Of a stretch of 43,795 nucleotides of DNA, positions 8,519 to 17,498 are shown piece after piece. Source of the stretch: Streptomyces sp. OfavH-34-F. Lineage in GTDB: Bacteria; Actinomycetota; Actinomycetes; Streptomycetales; Streptomycetaceae. The position numbers and the translations under genes were made by a program. Below the pieces are notes generated by a model. The model was not told where the DNA came from and searched no databases. It saw only the letters and a list, made by a program, of their open reading frames with translations. The DNA lies in contig NZ_JAKRGC010000021.1 of the NCBI RefSeq assembly GCF_022347745.1, positions 1-43,795 of the forward strand, read 5' to 3'. Within the stretch, counting starts at the first letter, position 1, and every line of letters starts with the position of its first letter.

Positions 8519-9649
8519 ATGCGCTATTTCATCCAGTACCCCGCCGGAGCCGGCGAGCTGGTCGCCGACGCCATGACGCATTTCGTCGACGGCTTCCGAA
8601 CGGAGTACCAGGACGACAGCGCCATGCTCTTCTCCTCCACGTCTCCGATGGAACGCGTGGCTGCCATCCCCTTCGCGAAGAACGCGTTCTCGGTGATCAG
8701 CGAGGTACGCCGCGATGACATCGACCGGAATATCGGACAGCTGGCGGGCTCGCTCAAGAAGTCGCGGTTCCCGTCGCTGCCGGGTGAGCGCGCGCGGGGA
8801 TTCCGGGTCATGGTCCATGTGGACGGTGAACTGGCCTCGGTCGGCGGCGCCGAGAAGCGGGAGATCGAGCGCGCGGTCTCCGCGTGCACGGGGATGCGGC
8901 TGGAGCCCAGCGGCCGAGGCCAGGAGTACTGGGTCATCGGCCGTCTGGACATGGCCGAGCTGATGTTCTGCGCCCGACTGCCCAAGCAGGCCCGCCCCGC
9001 GAAGGCGCGCGGCGCCCTGTCCCACGAGTTGTCGTCGATGCTCGTCCTGGCGTCCGAGCCGCAGCCCGACGACACCTTCCTGGACCCCTTCGCAGGCAGT
9101 GGGTCCTTGGTGGTGAGCCGCCTCGGCCTCCCGGCCCGCGAGGTCGTCTACTCCGACCTGGACCTCACGAAGCACCGCGAGCAGTTGCCGGACGAGGTGC
9201 TGCACGACCGGAGGCTGCGATTGCTGGACGAGGACGCCATGACCCTGCCGTCCTTGGACGACGGCTCGGTGGACGTCGTGGTGACCGATCCGCCGTGGGG
9301 CGAGCATGAGGAACTGTCCGTCCCGTACGAAGAGTTCGCCCGGACCACGAGCGCGTCACTGGCCCGTGTTCTGCACCCGGAGCACGGCCGGTTCGTACTG
9401 CTGTGCGCCCGCCGGGGCGCGGCCGCGTTCGACGCGGTGTTCGCCGGCGCCGGTCTCTCGGTCCGCGCGACGCACGAGATCCTGGTCAATGGTCACCCCG
9501 CCACGGTCTTCGTCGGCGAACGGCGAGCCGGTGCCGCCCCCGCGGAACGAGAGTCGCCGGGCGAGCCCCGCAAGCCCTCGAAACCCGCCCGCCCCCTCCT
9601 CATCGGCATGGGCACCTACCGCCGCTCCCTGAACCGCTTCGCCCGCTGA
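8519..9649 (+). CDS. THUMP-like RNA methyltransferase (TrmN/Trm11-like)
   Basis: A 376-residue SAM-dependent methyltransferase. The N-terminal half (1-160) resembles a THUMP-type RNA-binding region (FRVMVHVDGELASVG near 95-109). The C-terminal Rossmann domain has DPFAGSGS (189-196, SAM-binding motif I), YSDLDL (211-216, motif II) and TDPPWG (256-261), the N/D-PP-Y/F/W motif of base-amino methylases. A tRNA guanine-N2 methyltransferase role is most likely; a DNA target is less likely because the THUMP-like region precedes the catalytic domain. The C-terminus is basic and Pro/Ser-rich. It stands alone, 66 bp after the glycosidase and before the conflict island. Confidence 0.72.
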   Translation: MRYFIQYPAGAGELVADAMTHFVDGFRTEYQDDSAMLFSSTSPMERVAAIPFAKNAFSVISEVRRDDIDRNIGQLAGSLKKSRFPSLPGERARGFRVMVHVDGELASVGGAEKREIERAVSACTGMRLEPSGRGQEYWVIGRLDMAELMFCARLPKQARPAKARGALSHELSSMLVLASEPQPDDTFLDPFAGSGSLVVSRLGLPAREVVYSDLDLTKHREQLPDEVLHDRRLRLLDEDAMTLPSLDDGSVDVVVTDPPWGEHEELSVPYEEFARTTSASLARVLHPEHGRFVLLCARRGAAAFDAVFAGAGLSVRATHEILVNGHPATVFVGERRAGAAPAERESPGEPRKPSKPARPLLIGMGTYRRSLNRFAR

Positions 9650-9965
9650 TCCGGGACGGCCGGGGGCGGGGCGCGCCGCCCGGCGACGGCCCGCGACCTC
9701 CGGCGGGTTCCGCCCCGCTTCCGCACGCTCGCGCTGCGGCCACCTGGGCACGACCCACATGGCCCACCCCGGAACCCCGGCCCGCACCGCTCGCTCCGAG
9801 GTTCCCTCGCACCTGAGTCCCTCGCGTCCCTGATTTCCTCCCATTTTCCCGGGAAAGGAAACGCCCAACTCCGGTGCCGCACCCGTGTGATGCTGACTCC
9901 ACGTAAGGGGTCGACCACGCTTCCGAGCGATGGTGCCACCGTGCGCACCAGGAGGACTGTGCATC
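9650..9965. other. Intergenic region at the left edge of the conflict island
   Basis: About 315 bp without a gene. A short GGGCGG...CCGCCC hairpin (9664-9681) could end the methyltransferase transcript. The strong ribosome site AGGAGGA (9950-9956) lies 9 nt before the next ATG. I see no tRNA fragment, integrase site or direct repeat that would mark an island end. Confidence 0.5.
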
Positions 9966-12179
9966 ATGACGTGGGATACATACGGCTTCGGCAAGGAGCT
10001 ACGTCGAAGGCGGACCGAGAAGAAGATCAGCCTGGACACGCTCTCGGCCCAGGTGTTCTGCAGTCGCAGTCAACTGAGCAGGGTGGAGAACGGGACAGCA
10101 CGGGCAACTCCGGAACAGGCCGCCGACTGTGACCGGGTTCTGGATGCCCGCGGCGAATTGCTGGCGCTCCTCGTCGACGGGGAGCCGTCCACGCCCTCTG
10201 CCACCGGCCAATCCCTTCTCGGCCTCCCGGCTCCGCCCTCTCCGTTCGTAGGGCGTCGTGAGGAGTTGAGGGCGGTTACGGATCACTTCGAAGGCTCCCA
10301 CGACGGCGGCAGCCTGTGCGTGATCAGCGGCATGCCCGGCGCGGGAAAGACAGCCCTGGCACTTCAGGGTGCCCGGGCAGTCTCGGATTCCTTCCCGGAT
10401 GGGTGCCTCTTTCTCGACCTCGGCGGTCCATCCCCTCACGGCGTCCAGGGAATGCTCAGCTGCTTGCTCGGTTTGATCGGGTTCGCCGAGGCACAGCTTC
10501 CTTCTCAGCCCGACGCCCTGGGCAACCTCTGGCGCAGCAGCATTCGGGACAAACGGCTGTTGCTCGTGCTGGACAACGTGCGCAGTGGGCAAGACATCGC
10601 CCCGCTGCTGCCTGCCGGGCCGAGCTGCAAGGTGATCGTCACCAGCCGGCGGCGCCTCAGCTCTCTCGATGACGCTACGCACGTGTCGGTGGGGGTGCCG
10701 CAGAGGACGGAGGCCGAGGTGCTGTTCCGTGTGGTCGGGGGAAAGGGGGCAGCAGGCGCCACACAGGCCGAGGCCCGTGCCATCGTCGAGCACTGCGGCC
10801 GGCTGCCACTCGCGGTCCGCATCGTCGCCGGACGACTCCGCAGCGGTTCGACGCTGAGTGTGGCCGAACTCGAGAGGAGGCTGTCGCGCGAGGCACACAG
10901 GTTGGACCTGCTCGACGACGGTGACCGCAGCGTGAGCGCCGCGCTCGGCGTCTCGTGCCACGACCTGCGCCCGGAACAGCGCCGCCTTCTCGCCCTGCTG
11001 GCGCTGCACCCCGGACCGAGTATCGGAATCGACGGTGTGGCCGTCCTGGCCGGCATCACCCCGCATCGGGCACTGACACTCGTCGAAACGCTTGCGGATG
11101 CCTACTTGGTGACTTGTGAGCCGTCCCACCGCGTGACCATGCACAGTCTCGTACGGCAATTCGTTCGGACCTCCCTCCTTCCCGCAGTGGCGGTGGAGGA
11201 ACAGCGGGCGGCCCTGCGGCGACTCATGGAACACAGCCTCCAGCTCGCTGTCGCGGCTGACTCGTTGCTTACGCCTCAACGCTTTCGTCCCCCGGTCGTC
11301 CAGGATCACTTTCCCAAGAGCGCATGGAAGTTCAGCGACAGAGCGGAAGGTGTCCTCTGGCTCGAATCGGAGTGGGAGAGTCTCGTCGCCCTGTGCCGAA
11401 CCTCCGCCGACTTGGGTCTCAGCTCCATGTGCTGGCAACTGGCTTTCGTGTTGCGCGACTTCTTCTTCCTCACCAAACGGTGGGGCTCATGGATCGAAAC
11501 CCACATGAAAGCGGTCGAAGCGGCGCGCGCCGCAGGCGCTCGTACATGGCTGGCCATCAGCCTGAGCAACCTGGGCGTCGCACACTCCGACCGGGGCGAC
11601 CTCACGATGGCCGTCGACTGCTTCCGGCAAGCACTGGCCCTCTACCAGGAGCTGGAGGACGACGCCGGTGTGGTGACTTCCGTCTCCAATCTGGCCTGGG
11701 CAGAGCTCTACCTGGGCGAGTACAAGGCTTCCATGGTCGGCCTGCATACGGCGCTGAAGTACTACCGACGGACGGAGAACCGGCGCAACGCGGCCATCAC
11801 ACTCCGCGGAATCGCCCTGCTGGAGGCCGAGCTCGACAGGTGCTCCGCTGCCGTCGAGCACGCGGGGCAGGCTCGGGCCGAGTTCCACGCCCTGGGGCTG
11901 GAGCTGGATGCCGTCATGTCGGTGAACTGCGCCGCATGGGCGTACTTCTGCTCGGGCGACCACCGATCGGCGGCCGCCCGTTACGAAGAGGCGCTGACGC
12001 TGGCCGAGAGCTGCGCGAGCAGCCATGAGCAGGCACGAGCGCTGACCGGCCTCGGCAACATCCGCTGGGCGAACGGCCACCGGCAAGCGGCCACCGATCT
12101 GTGGGAACGTGCTGATGCCCTGTGTGGCGGCCTGCCGTCGGTCATGCTGGGAGAAGCCCGTGTCCGACTCGCCTCGTGA
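9966..12179 (+). CDS. HTH-NB-ARC-TPR STAND regulator/sensor (AfsR-like architecture without SARP domain)
   Basis: A 737-residue signal-transducing ATPase. It begins with an XRE-type helix-turn-helix (about 8-60; ELRRRRTEKKISLDTLS ... SQLSRVENG). The NB-ARC/STAND NTPase follows (about 94-440): P-loop GMPGAGKT (122-129), Walker B LLLVLDNV (198-205), sensor VIVTSRRR (223-230) and a GLPL-like CGRLPLAVRI. The C-terminal half contains tetratricopeptide repeats (about 530-710; SNLGVAHSDRGDLTMAVDCF, GNIRWANGHRQAA). STAND proteins stay off until the repeats sense a ligand or partner, then oligomerise. No effector domain is seen, so it may act through DNA binding or a partner. The ATG at 9966 is set by AGGAGGA. 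The next small gene overlaps its 3' end. Confidence 0.9.
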   Translation: MTWDTYGFGKELRRRRTEKKISLDTLSAQVFCSRSQLSRVENGTARATPEQAADCDRVLDARGELLALLVDGEPSTPSATGQSLLGLPAPPSPFVGRREELRAVTDHFEGSHDGGSLCVISGMPGAGKTALALQGARAVSDSFPDGCLFLDLGGPSPHGVQGMLSCLLGLIGFAEAQLPSQPDALGNLWRSSIRDKRLLLVLDNVRSGQDIAPLLPAGPSCKVIVTSRRRLSSLDDATHVSVGVPQRTEAEVLFRVVGGKGAAGATQAEARAIVEHCGRLPLAVRIVAGRLRSGSTLSVAELERRLSREAHRLDLLDDGDRSVSAALGVSCHDLRPEQRRLLALLALHPGPSIGIDGVAVLAGITPHRALTLVETLADAYLVTCEPSHRVTMHSLVRQFVRTSLLPAVAVEEQRAALRRLMEHSLQLAVAADSLLTPQRFRPPVVQDHFPKSAWKFSDRAEGVLWLESEWESLVALCRTSADLGLSSMCWQLAFVLRDFFFLTKRWGSWIETHMKAVEAARAAGARTWLAISLSNLGVAHSDRGDLTMAVDCFRQALALYQELEDDAGVVTSVSNLAWAELYLGEYKASMVGLHTALKYYRRTENRRNAAITLRGIALLEAELDRCSAAVEHAGQARAEFHALGLELDAVMSVNCAAWAYFCSGDHRSAAARYEEALTLAESCASSHEQARALTGLGNIRWANGHRQAATDLWERADALCGGLPSVMLGEARVRLAS

Positions 12180-12606
12180 CCCGTGGGAACAGCCGGCCCA
12201 AACCAAGGTGCTGGCAGGACTCAAGGCGCTCCGCAAGGGGTTCGGCATCGACGATCCCCACGCCCTGAGCCGCGCGGGCCACGCTCTCCGTCGAGCAGCA
12301 GGCATCACCGAGGGTCAGGGAGCCGCAGAGGGGCGGTCCCGGCTCAGACGGTACTTGTGCGAACTGACCGACACATTGCCCTCGCGGTCGGCGAGACTGT
12401 GCAGGACGGCGCTCGCTCTGGACGGAGCCGCCGACGAACGCTTCGGACAGAGGCTGCAGCGAATCGCCGACCTCCTCGACCGTGACCCGCGCACCGCGCG
12501 CAGGCGCCTCGACGAACTGCTGGAGCGTCTCGCGGAGACAGTGGCCTCCACCCCCACTGCCTCGCAAAGCGCCCCCCGTCCGCGATCAATCGAGCAGGGG
12601 GGCGGA
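12160..12606 (+). CDS. Uncharacterised small protein downstream of STAND gene, 3' end unresolved (probable truncation)
   Basis: The GTG at 12160 overlaps the STAND gene by 20 bp and has GGGAGAA upstream, so it is probably translated with it. About 150 residues look coding and helical, including a DRDPRTARRRLDELLERLAE-like segment (about 108-127) that resembles a motif I recall from longer Streptomyces proteins next to STAND genes. No in-frame stop follows: the frame runs through a hairpin and then antisense to the caspase-helicase gene as far as 15207. A TGA in another frame at 12614-12616 would end a protein of about 150 residues after a single frameshift. I read this as a gene whose natural end has been lost or shifted. 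The end given is where the opposing gene starts. Function unknown. Confidence 0.5.
12570..12604. terminator. Hairpin between convergent genes
   Basis: An 8-bp inverted repeat, CGCCCCCC (12570-12577) and GGGGGGCG (12597-12604), with a 19-nt loop lies just beyond the stop of the minus-strand caspase-helicase gene. It is a plausible terminator for that gene. It lies inside the open plus-strand frame. Confidence 0.45.
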
Positions 12607-15600
12607 CTACTCCTGATCGCCTTCCCCGTTCTCTTCTCCCCCACGGCCTGCCGACACGACCATGGCGGCGTTCCTCAGCACGCTGTGCCGCACGGGATCC
12701 CCACCGACGCAGTCGAGGAGAAGTTCGGGAGCGGCCGCGACAATGCTTGCGGGCGAGGTCAGCCCCGCGCGCGCCAGGGCGAGATAGACGGACCGGCCGA
12801 GCGGGATCTCCGTGTTCCAGGCGATGGGCACCAGGTCCCCGGTGATGCCCTGCTGGAGCCGTGTGGGCAGAGTGTCCGGCAGATCGCCCAGGTCGGCGGT
12901 CGAATGCACGTACAGCGCGATCTCGATCACCGTCGCGATGACATCGGCGGCCCGCTGCGCCGCGTACTGAACCGGGCCGGGGAGCTCCGGGCGCGTAAGC
13001 GTCTCCCGGTCGGCGATCACGCGCTCGATGCCGGCGATGCTGATCCCTTCTGCCCACATCAGGCAGGCGATGGCCTGCCTTGCTCGACCGATATCGCCTC
13101 CGCTCCTGGTGGGCCGGCCGATGAGACGGGAGTGCACCGACTCGGCGACCTCGTGCCTTCTCAGCCATGCGGCGAGCCGGAGATGTTCCTTGTACGGAGA
13201 GCGTGGGCGCCGATCGAACCGGGTGTCACGCAGCTCGGGGGTGAGCTGAGCAGCGCAGATCAGTGTGGAGGCGTTGATACGCTCCGCAGGCACTGCTCTC
13301 AGCGCCTCGGCCACGGAAGCAACGGAATCGACACCGAGGCCGCTCCGCATGGCCAGTTCGCCCAGGTCGGTGAGAACGAGTCCGTTCGGCAGCTCGCCTG
13401 TCCCGGACGGTGTTCCCTTGAGGAACCCGCCGGTGACGAGTTCGTCCACCATGCGCAGGACCTCCGTCTTCGGAAAGGGGTCCGGCAGGTTGGCCGCTCG
13501 GGACTGGTGGGCGGCGAAGGTGGCCGCCAGGAAGCCTTCGATGTCCGGCCCCCAGCGGCGGCTGGAGGAGACTGGTTCCGCGAGCGCCGCGAGAAGCACA
13601 CCACGCACATCGGTGGCCGGATCGAGCAGCGCCGAGCGCACGGTCTCCGGTTCACCCAGGACGTAGCGCTGCCACTTCTGCTCGACATCGGCGGTACCCC
13701 GCGCCACGATGATGGCGTGCCCCGGCCGCCGGGCGGTCCGGCCGGCCCGGCCGGCCATGTTCTTGTACTCGGCGACGGAATACGGCCGCCCTTCTCCCGA
13801 GGGGTGCTCCAGGTCACCGATGACCACCACGTCCGCCGACATGTTTACCCCTTGGGCCAGCGTCGACGTGGCCACGAGCACCCGTACCTCGCTCTTCGGA
13901 TGACGGAAGGACTCCTCCAGCAACTGCCGCTCCTCCGTGGCCAAGTCCGCGATGTGGAAGGCAACGCCGCCTTCCAGACAGGTACGCAAGAGGTCCGTCG
14001 TCCGCCCGCCGTCCCCGCCGGTCAGCCTTGCGAGGGAGGCGTGGGCCGGAGGCAGGCCGAGTGTGCGAGCGAGTTGCAGCGCAAGGCCCCGGGCCCCTCC
14101 ACGGGTCGCCCGGAATACGATGACCTGCCGGCCCTCCGCCACCAGCCGGGCCACGAGCCGACTCTCCGCAGTGGTATCCGTGCCGTCCACCGGTTCGAGC
14201 ATCGGCTCGGTCGAATCCGCATTCTGTCGGTCTCGATACCGGTACTGGCCGTCCGGTCCCATCACGCCCTCGAACAGCGGGGTGCCCCGATGGGTGATCG
14301 TCACGGGATTCGCGCGGAGCCACTGGGCAAGCTGATGTGGTTCGCCCAGGACCGCGGACAGGCCGACGATCTGGGGGATGATCCTTGGTCCGTCCCTCAA
14401 CCGCAGCCAGGTGAGCAAGGTCTCCAGCAGTGGCCCCCTCTCGGGCAGTCCGAGGGACTGGATCTCGTCGATGACCAGGACACCCGCATTCAACAGATCC
14501 GGTCGCCTCGGCAGCATTCCGATGAACTTCTCGTAGGTGAGCACCGCGAGGTCGAAAGCGCCCCTGGCCAATCGCGGCATCTGGTCACTCAACTCGCCGG
14601 TGGCCCGGATCACCCTGAAGCCGAGAGGCTCATAGCGCTGCCGGAACAACCCGAACTGCTCGCCGACCAAGGCACGGGTGGGAGCGAGGAAGAACGCCTT
14701 GCGCCCGTCGGCAACCGCCCTCATGGCGGCCAGCTCGCCCACCATGGTCTTACCCATCGCCGTAGGTGCGCTGACGAGCACATTCATGCCTTCCAGCAGC
14801 GCACCCTCATTGATGGCGTCGACCTGCATCCGGTTGAGCTTTCCCAAGTCCTCGGCCCACATGTTCAGAACCGAGTGCGGAATCCCATAGGGGTCGAGCG
14901 ACACAAAATCTGCGGTGGCGACCGGTGGCCTTTTCGCGTCAGCGGTGGAACGAAAGCGCTCCCCCGGCACGAAGACGGGCAGAGTGAAGTTCGAAGACCT
15001 GACCCCTATGACCGGAGTCTGAGTCAACTGCGGCGACCCATGGCCATGCGAACGCACACTCTTGGAAACAAAATGAGCCAATTTGAAGACAAAGAGCTTA
15101 CCGTCCTCGACGGCGCCTGGATCACCGAGGAGTCCCTTGAGCAAGTAATAACTGAGTACCCCGTGCCGAAGGGTGGGGTCCTCGAAAGCCCGCTCCTTCG
15201 GCCCTGATGCGGCAATGACGAAGTATCCGTCCCTGCTCAACTCTTCGAGTCTTTTAGTCGCCGATTCGGAGCCGTCGCGGCTCGCGAAGTCGTCCCGCCC
15301 GATGCAGAGAACCTTGTCCGCAGCGTGACCCGAGAAGCAACAGTCCAGCACCAGGAGCAAGGCACGTGCCGAGATCCGGCGGATCAGTACGGCCAGCTCG
15401 TCCAGCTGGAGAGACCCCTTGCCCGGTTGGCCCGACGCGGTGTCGTAGGTGGCCAGCGCTCCACCGGCTACTCCGTGCCCGGAGAAGGTGATCACGACCA
15501 AGTCCTCATCGGTACTGACCTCGGCCAGAGACCCCAGCTCCGCCACGACCCTCTCCCTGGTGGCCCCACCATCGACGAGCAGAGTCGCTTTCCCCTCAAG

Positions 15601-15711
15601 ATTGTCACCGAAAAGCGCATGGAGCGCGGTGGCATCGCTCCCCGCGAATCGCAGACTCCGTAAGCCCGACTCGTAGTGGTCGATACCGACGAAGAGCCCG
15701 TAGAACTTCAT
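12607..15711 (-). CDS. Caspase-like protease fused to Ski2/Hel308-type helicase
   Basis: A 1034-residue two-enzyme fusion. The N-terminal caspase/C14 domain (about 1-230) begins KFYGLFVGIDHYE, with catalytic His79 in FSGHG and Cys124 or Cys125 in LVLDCCFSG. The SF2 helicase (about 280-800) has a Q-like LNRMQVDAI, Walker A APTAMGKT (315-322), DEIQ (415-418), a QGVNMSADVV segment and motif VI MAGRAGRTARR, which is the Ski2/Hel308 pattern. The last about 230 residues are helical and unassigned. The likely logic is a helicase sensing nucleic acid and a protease acting on a target that is not visible here. I chose the ATG at 15711 because the caspase fold starts there and AAGGGGTGGG precedes it; the frame is open to 15891. 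It is divergent from the pPIWI-RE operon across 149 bp. Confidence 0.88.
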   Translation of the reverse strand: MKFYGLFVGIDHYESGLRSLRFAGSDATALHALFGDNLEGKATLLVDGGATRERVVAELGSLAEVSTDEDLVVITFSGHGVAGGALATYDTASGQPGKGSLQLDELAVLIRRISARALLLVLDCCFSGHAADKVLCIGRDDFASRDGSESATKRLEELSRDGYFVIAASGPKERAFEDPTLRHGVLSYYLLKGLLGDPGAVEDGKLFVFKLAHFVSKSVRSHGHGSPQLTQTPVIGVRSSNFTLPVFVPGERFRSTADAKRPPVATADFVSLDPYGIPHSVLNMWAEDLGKLNRMQVDAINEGALLEGMNVLVSAPTAMGKTMVGELAAMRAVADGRKAFFLAPTRALVGEQFGLFRQRYEPLGFRVIRATGELSDQMPRLARGAFDLAVLTYEKFIGMLPRRPDLLNAGVLVIDEIQSLGLPERGPLLETLLTWLRLRDGPRIIPQIVGLSAVLGEPHQLAQWLRANPVTITHRGTPLFEGVMGPDGQYRYRDRQNADSTEPMLEPVDGTDTTAESRLVARLVAEGRQVIVFRATRGGARGLALQLARTLGLPPAHASLARLTGGDGGRTTDLLRTCLEGGVAFHIADLATEERQLLEESFRHPKSEVRVLVATSTLAQGVNMSADVVVIGDLEHPSGEGRPYSVAEYKNMAGRAGRTARRPGHAIIVARGTADVEQKWQRYVLGEPETVRSALLDPATDVRGVLLAALAEPVSSSRRWGPDIEGFLAATFAAHQSRAANLPDPFPKTEVLRMVDELVTGGFLKGTPSGTGELPNGLVLTDLGELAMRSGLGVDSVASVAEALRAVPAERINASTLICAAQLTPELRDTRFDRRPRSPYKEHLRLAAWLRRHEVAESVHSRLIGRPTRSGGDIGRARQAIACLMWAEGISIAGIERVIADRETLTRPELPGPVQYAAQRAADVIATVIEIALYVHSTADLGDLPDTLPTRLQQGITGDLVPIAWNTEIPLGRSVYLALARAGLTSPASIVAAAPELLLDCVGGDPVRHSVLRNAAMVVSAGRGGEENGEGDQE

Positions 15712-15860
15712 CCCACCCCTTCGAAAAATCAGACCCCGCCGCCGCATTCGCGTAACCTTCGGGGATGACGCCGGCAGAAGCGTACGATACGCCATGTCGG
15801 CCAGGAGAGAGAATCCACAGAAACCAGAACCATTGCGAAATCTCTCGAGAGGAATTAGCC
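15712..15860. promoter_or_regulatory. Divergent promoter region of caspase-helicase and pPIWI-RE operon
   Basis: 149 bp, richer in A/T than its surroundings, between two divergent starts. The palindrome CTCTCGAGAG (15842-15851) overlaps the operon's ribosome site (GAGAGGAA, 15847-15854, 6 nt before the ATG). I see no convincing -35/-10 pair on either strand. Confidence 0.5.
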
Positions 15861-17498
15861 ATGATCGTTTCACCCGAATCCAGGGGATCACTTACATCCG
15901 ACCGTCTCGTTCGAATTAAACCCGCCAATGTTCGATTTTTTGAGAAAAGGTGCCCTCAGCGACTCGCGACTGAAATACGTCCTTTCGCACCTCGCCCACG
16001 CAGGTTCGCCACCGCCCGTCTCCCTACCTGGTGGGCATTGGGACCGCTGCACCGCGTACTGGACCTCATCGAGTTCAAGCGGCTGGCTCCGGAAGACGCC
16101 CTGGCAACCTGGCGGGCCGATCACACTTCTCTTCATCCCGCGCTCGCCCAATGGACCGAACACGCCGTCCACGGATACCTCGCCGCCGTCGCCGCTCTGC
16201 CGGCCCCCGCCGGGTCGCTCCCCGGCGAAGTGCTCGAACCGGTGTCGCGCCTATGGGCCCGGCAGCGAGGGCCGCTCAAGCCAGGTGCTCCCGACGTGCA
16301 CGAGGAGATGGTCATGGAACGGCGCTACGCCGGCCACGGGGTCCGTGAACTGCGCATCCTGTGCAAGGAACCCGTGGAGGGCCGGCCGCGGGACGAGGCG
16401 GAGATCGCCGTGGCGGTGGGTGTCCTGGCCAGCGGCCGTCCGGTGCTGTCCAACCACTGGGGCGGGGAGCCGCTCAGGCTCGGGACCTTCGAACCGGCAC
16501 GACTGGTACGCCTCGTGGAGATCGGCTGCACCGACGCCTCCCACCGCATCCTCTTCGAAGGCAGTCGCGAGGCGGCGTACGCACGCTACGACGAGGGCGT
16601 GGAAGCACGCATCGAGCAGATGATCGCGGGCGGCTCGTACCGACCCGGATCGGACTGCGGCAGGTGCGACGCCGTCGCCTCCTGCCCCGCGGTCCCGTCC
16701 ACACCCGGCCTCCTGGGTCCAGGCAGTTCGGACCGCCCTCGCCGCGCATGGTCGATGACGACGGGACGCACCCATCACCGGTGCCCGGCCCGTTCCTACC
16801 TGCAGTCCCTGTTCCTGCCGAGGGACACCCCGGCCGAGGACACCGAAGCGATAGCGCGCGGCAACGCCGTACACGCATGGATCGAGGACCGGCACCGCCG
16901 TACACCGCCGCGTCCCTGTGAACCCGACGACGTACCCGGCCCGTCCGAAGCGTGGCAGTACCGGCAGTGGTCGTTGACCGGACTCCAGGCCCGGCTCGGT
17001 ATCCAGATGATCGGTGATCATGCCCTCACCTGTCCGCTGCGGGAACAGCCCGAGGACATGGAGGTCCAGCCGGAGCGGACAGTTGTCGCCTACGACGCCG
17101 ATGCCGAGGTCGTCGTCATCGGCAAACCCGACCTGATCTACCGGGCGGGCGATCGGTGGACCCTGCGCGAGACGAAGACCAGCAGGTTCCTCGATCAGGG
17201 GGATCTGCTGGACCAGTACCCTCAACTGGCTCTGGCCGTATTGCTCGCCGGGACCGAAGCGCTGCCCGGCAAGAGGCACTGCGCGGTGGAGCTGGAACGG
17301 CTGACGGCCGGCGGCCCGGTCGTCACCAGTATCGATGCCGCGGCCCCCGACATCATCGCTCGGGCGAGGGCCGCCCTGACCCCGTACGTGGCCCCTTGGC
17401 ACGCCGACATCCGATACCCCGCCAGAGCAGGCAAGGCATGCGAGGACTGTCCCTTCACACGCTGGTGCCCCGACGCGGCTTCGGGGAGAAGCGCATGA
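15861..17498 (+). CDS. Tandem Cas4/RecB-like Fe-S nuclease, first gene of the pPIWI-RE operon
   Basis: A 545-residue protein made of two similar halves. Each half has an RCP(Q/A)R motif (Cys31; Cys308) and a later C-x2-C-x5-C motif (Cys266/269/275; Cys527/530/536), the cysteine layout of Cas4/AddB-type 4Fe-4S nucleases. Only the second half keeps a PD-(D/E)xK core: Asp424 (GKPDLIYR), Glu437 and Lys439 (LRETKTS), then a QYPQLALAVLL helix like RecB motif III. The first half lacks a recognisable active site. Cas4-type enzymes are exonucleases that trim DNA ends. The ATG at 15861 is set by GAGAGGAA. It overlaps the next gene by ATGA, so it belongs to the operon. The described pPIWI-RE set has three genes; this would be a fourth. 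Confidence 0.82.
   Translation: MIVSPESRGSLTSDRLVRIKPANVRFFEKRCPQRLATEIRPFAPRPRRFATARLPTWWALGPLHRVLDLIEFKRLAPEDALATWRADHTSLHPALAQWTEHAVHGYLAAVAALPAPAGSLPGEVLEPVSRLWARQRGPLKPGAPDVHEEMVMERRYAGHGVRELRILCKEPVEGRPRDEAEIAVAVGVLASGRPVLSNHWGGEPLRLGTFEPARLVRLVEIGCTDASHRILFEGSREAAYARYDEGVEARIEQMIAGGSYRPGSDCGRCDAVASCPAVPSTPGLLGPGSSDRPRRAWSMTTGRTHHRCPARSYLQSLFLPRDTPAEDTEAIARGNAVHAWIEDRHRRTPPRPCEPDDVPGPSEAWQYRQWSLTGLQARLGIQMIGDHALTCPLREQPEDMEVQPERTVVAYDADAEVVVIGKPDLIYRAGDRWTLRETKTSRFLDQGDLLDQYPQLALAVLLAGTEALPGKRHCAVELERLTAGGPVVTSIDAAAPDIIARARAALTPYVAPWHADIRYPARAGKACEDCPFTRWCPDAASGRSA

Noticed and set aside
12607..15207. Plus-strand open frame continuing the small gene for about 870 more residues
   Set aside because: It is antisense to the caspase-helicase gene, whose motifs are clear. 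The translation is Arg/Gly/His/Gln-rich with no domain, as expected for an antisense frame in GC-rich DNA.
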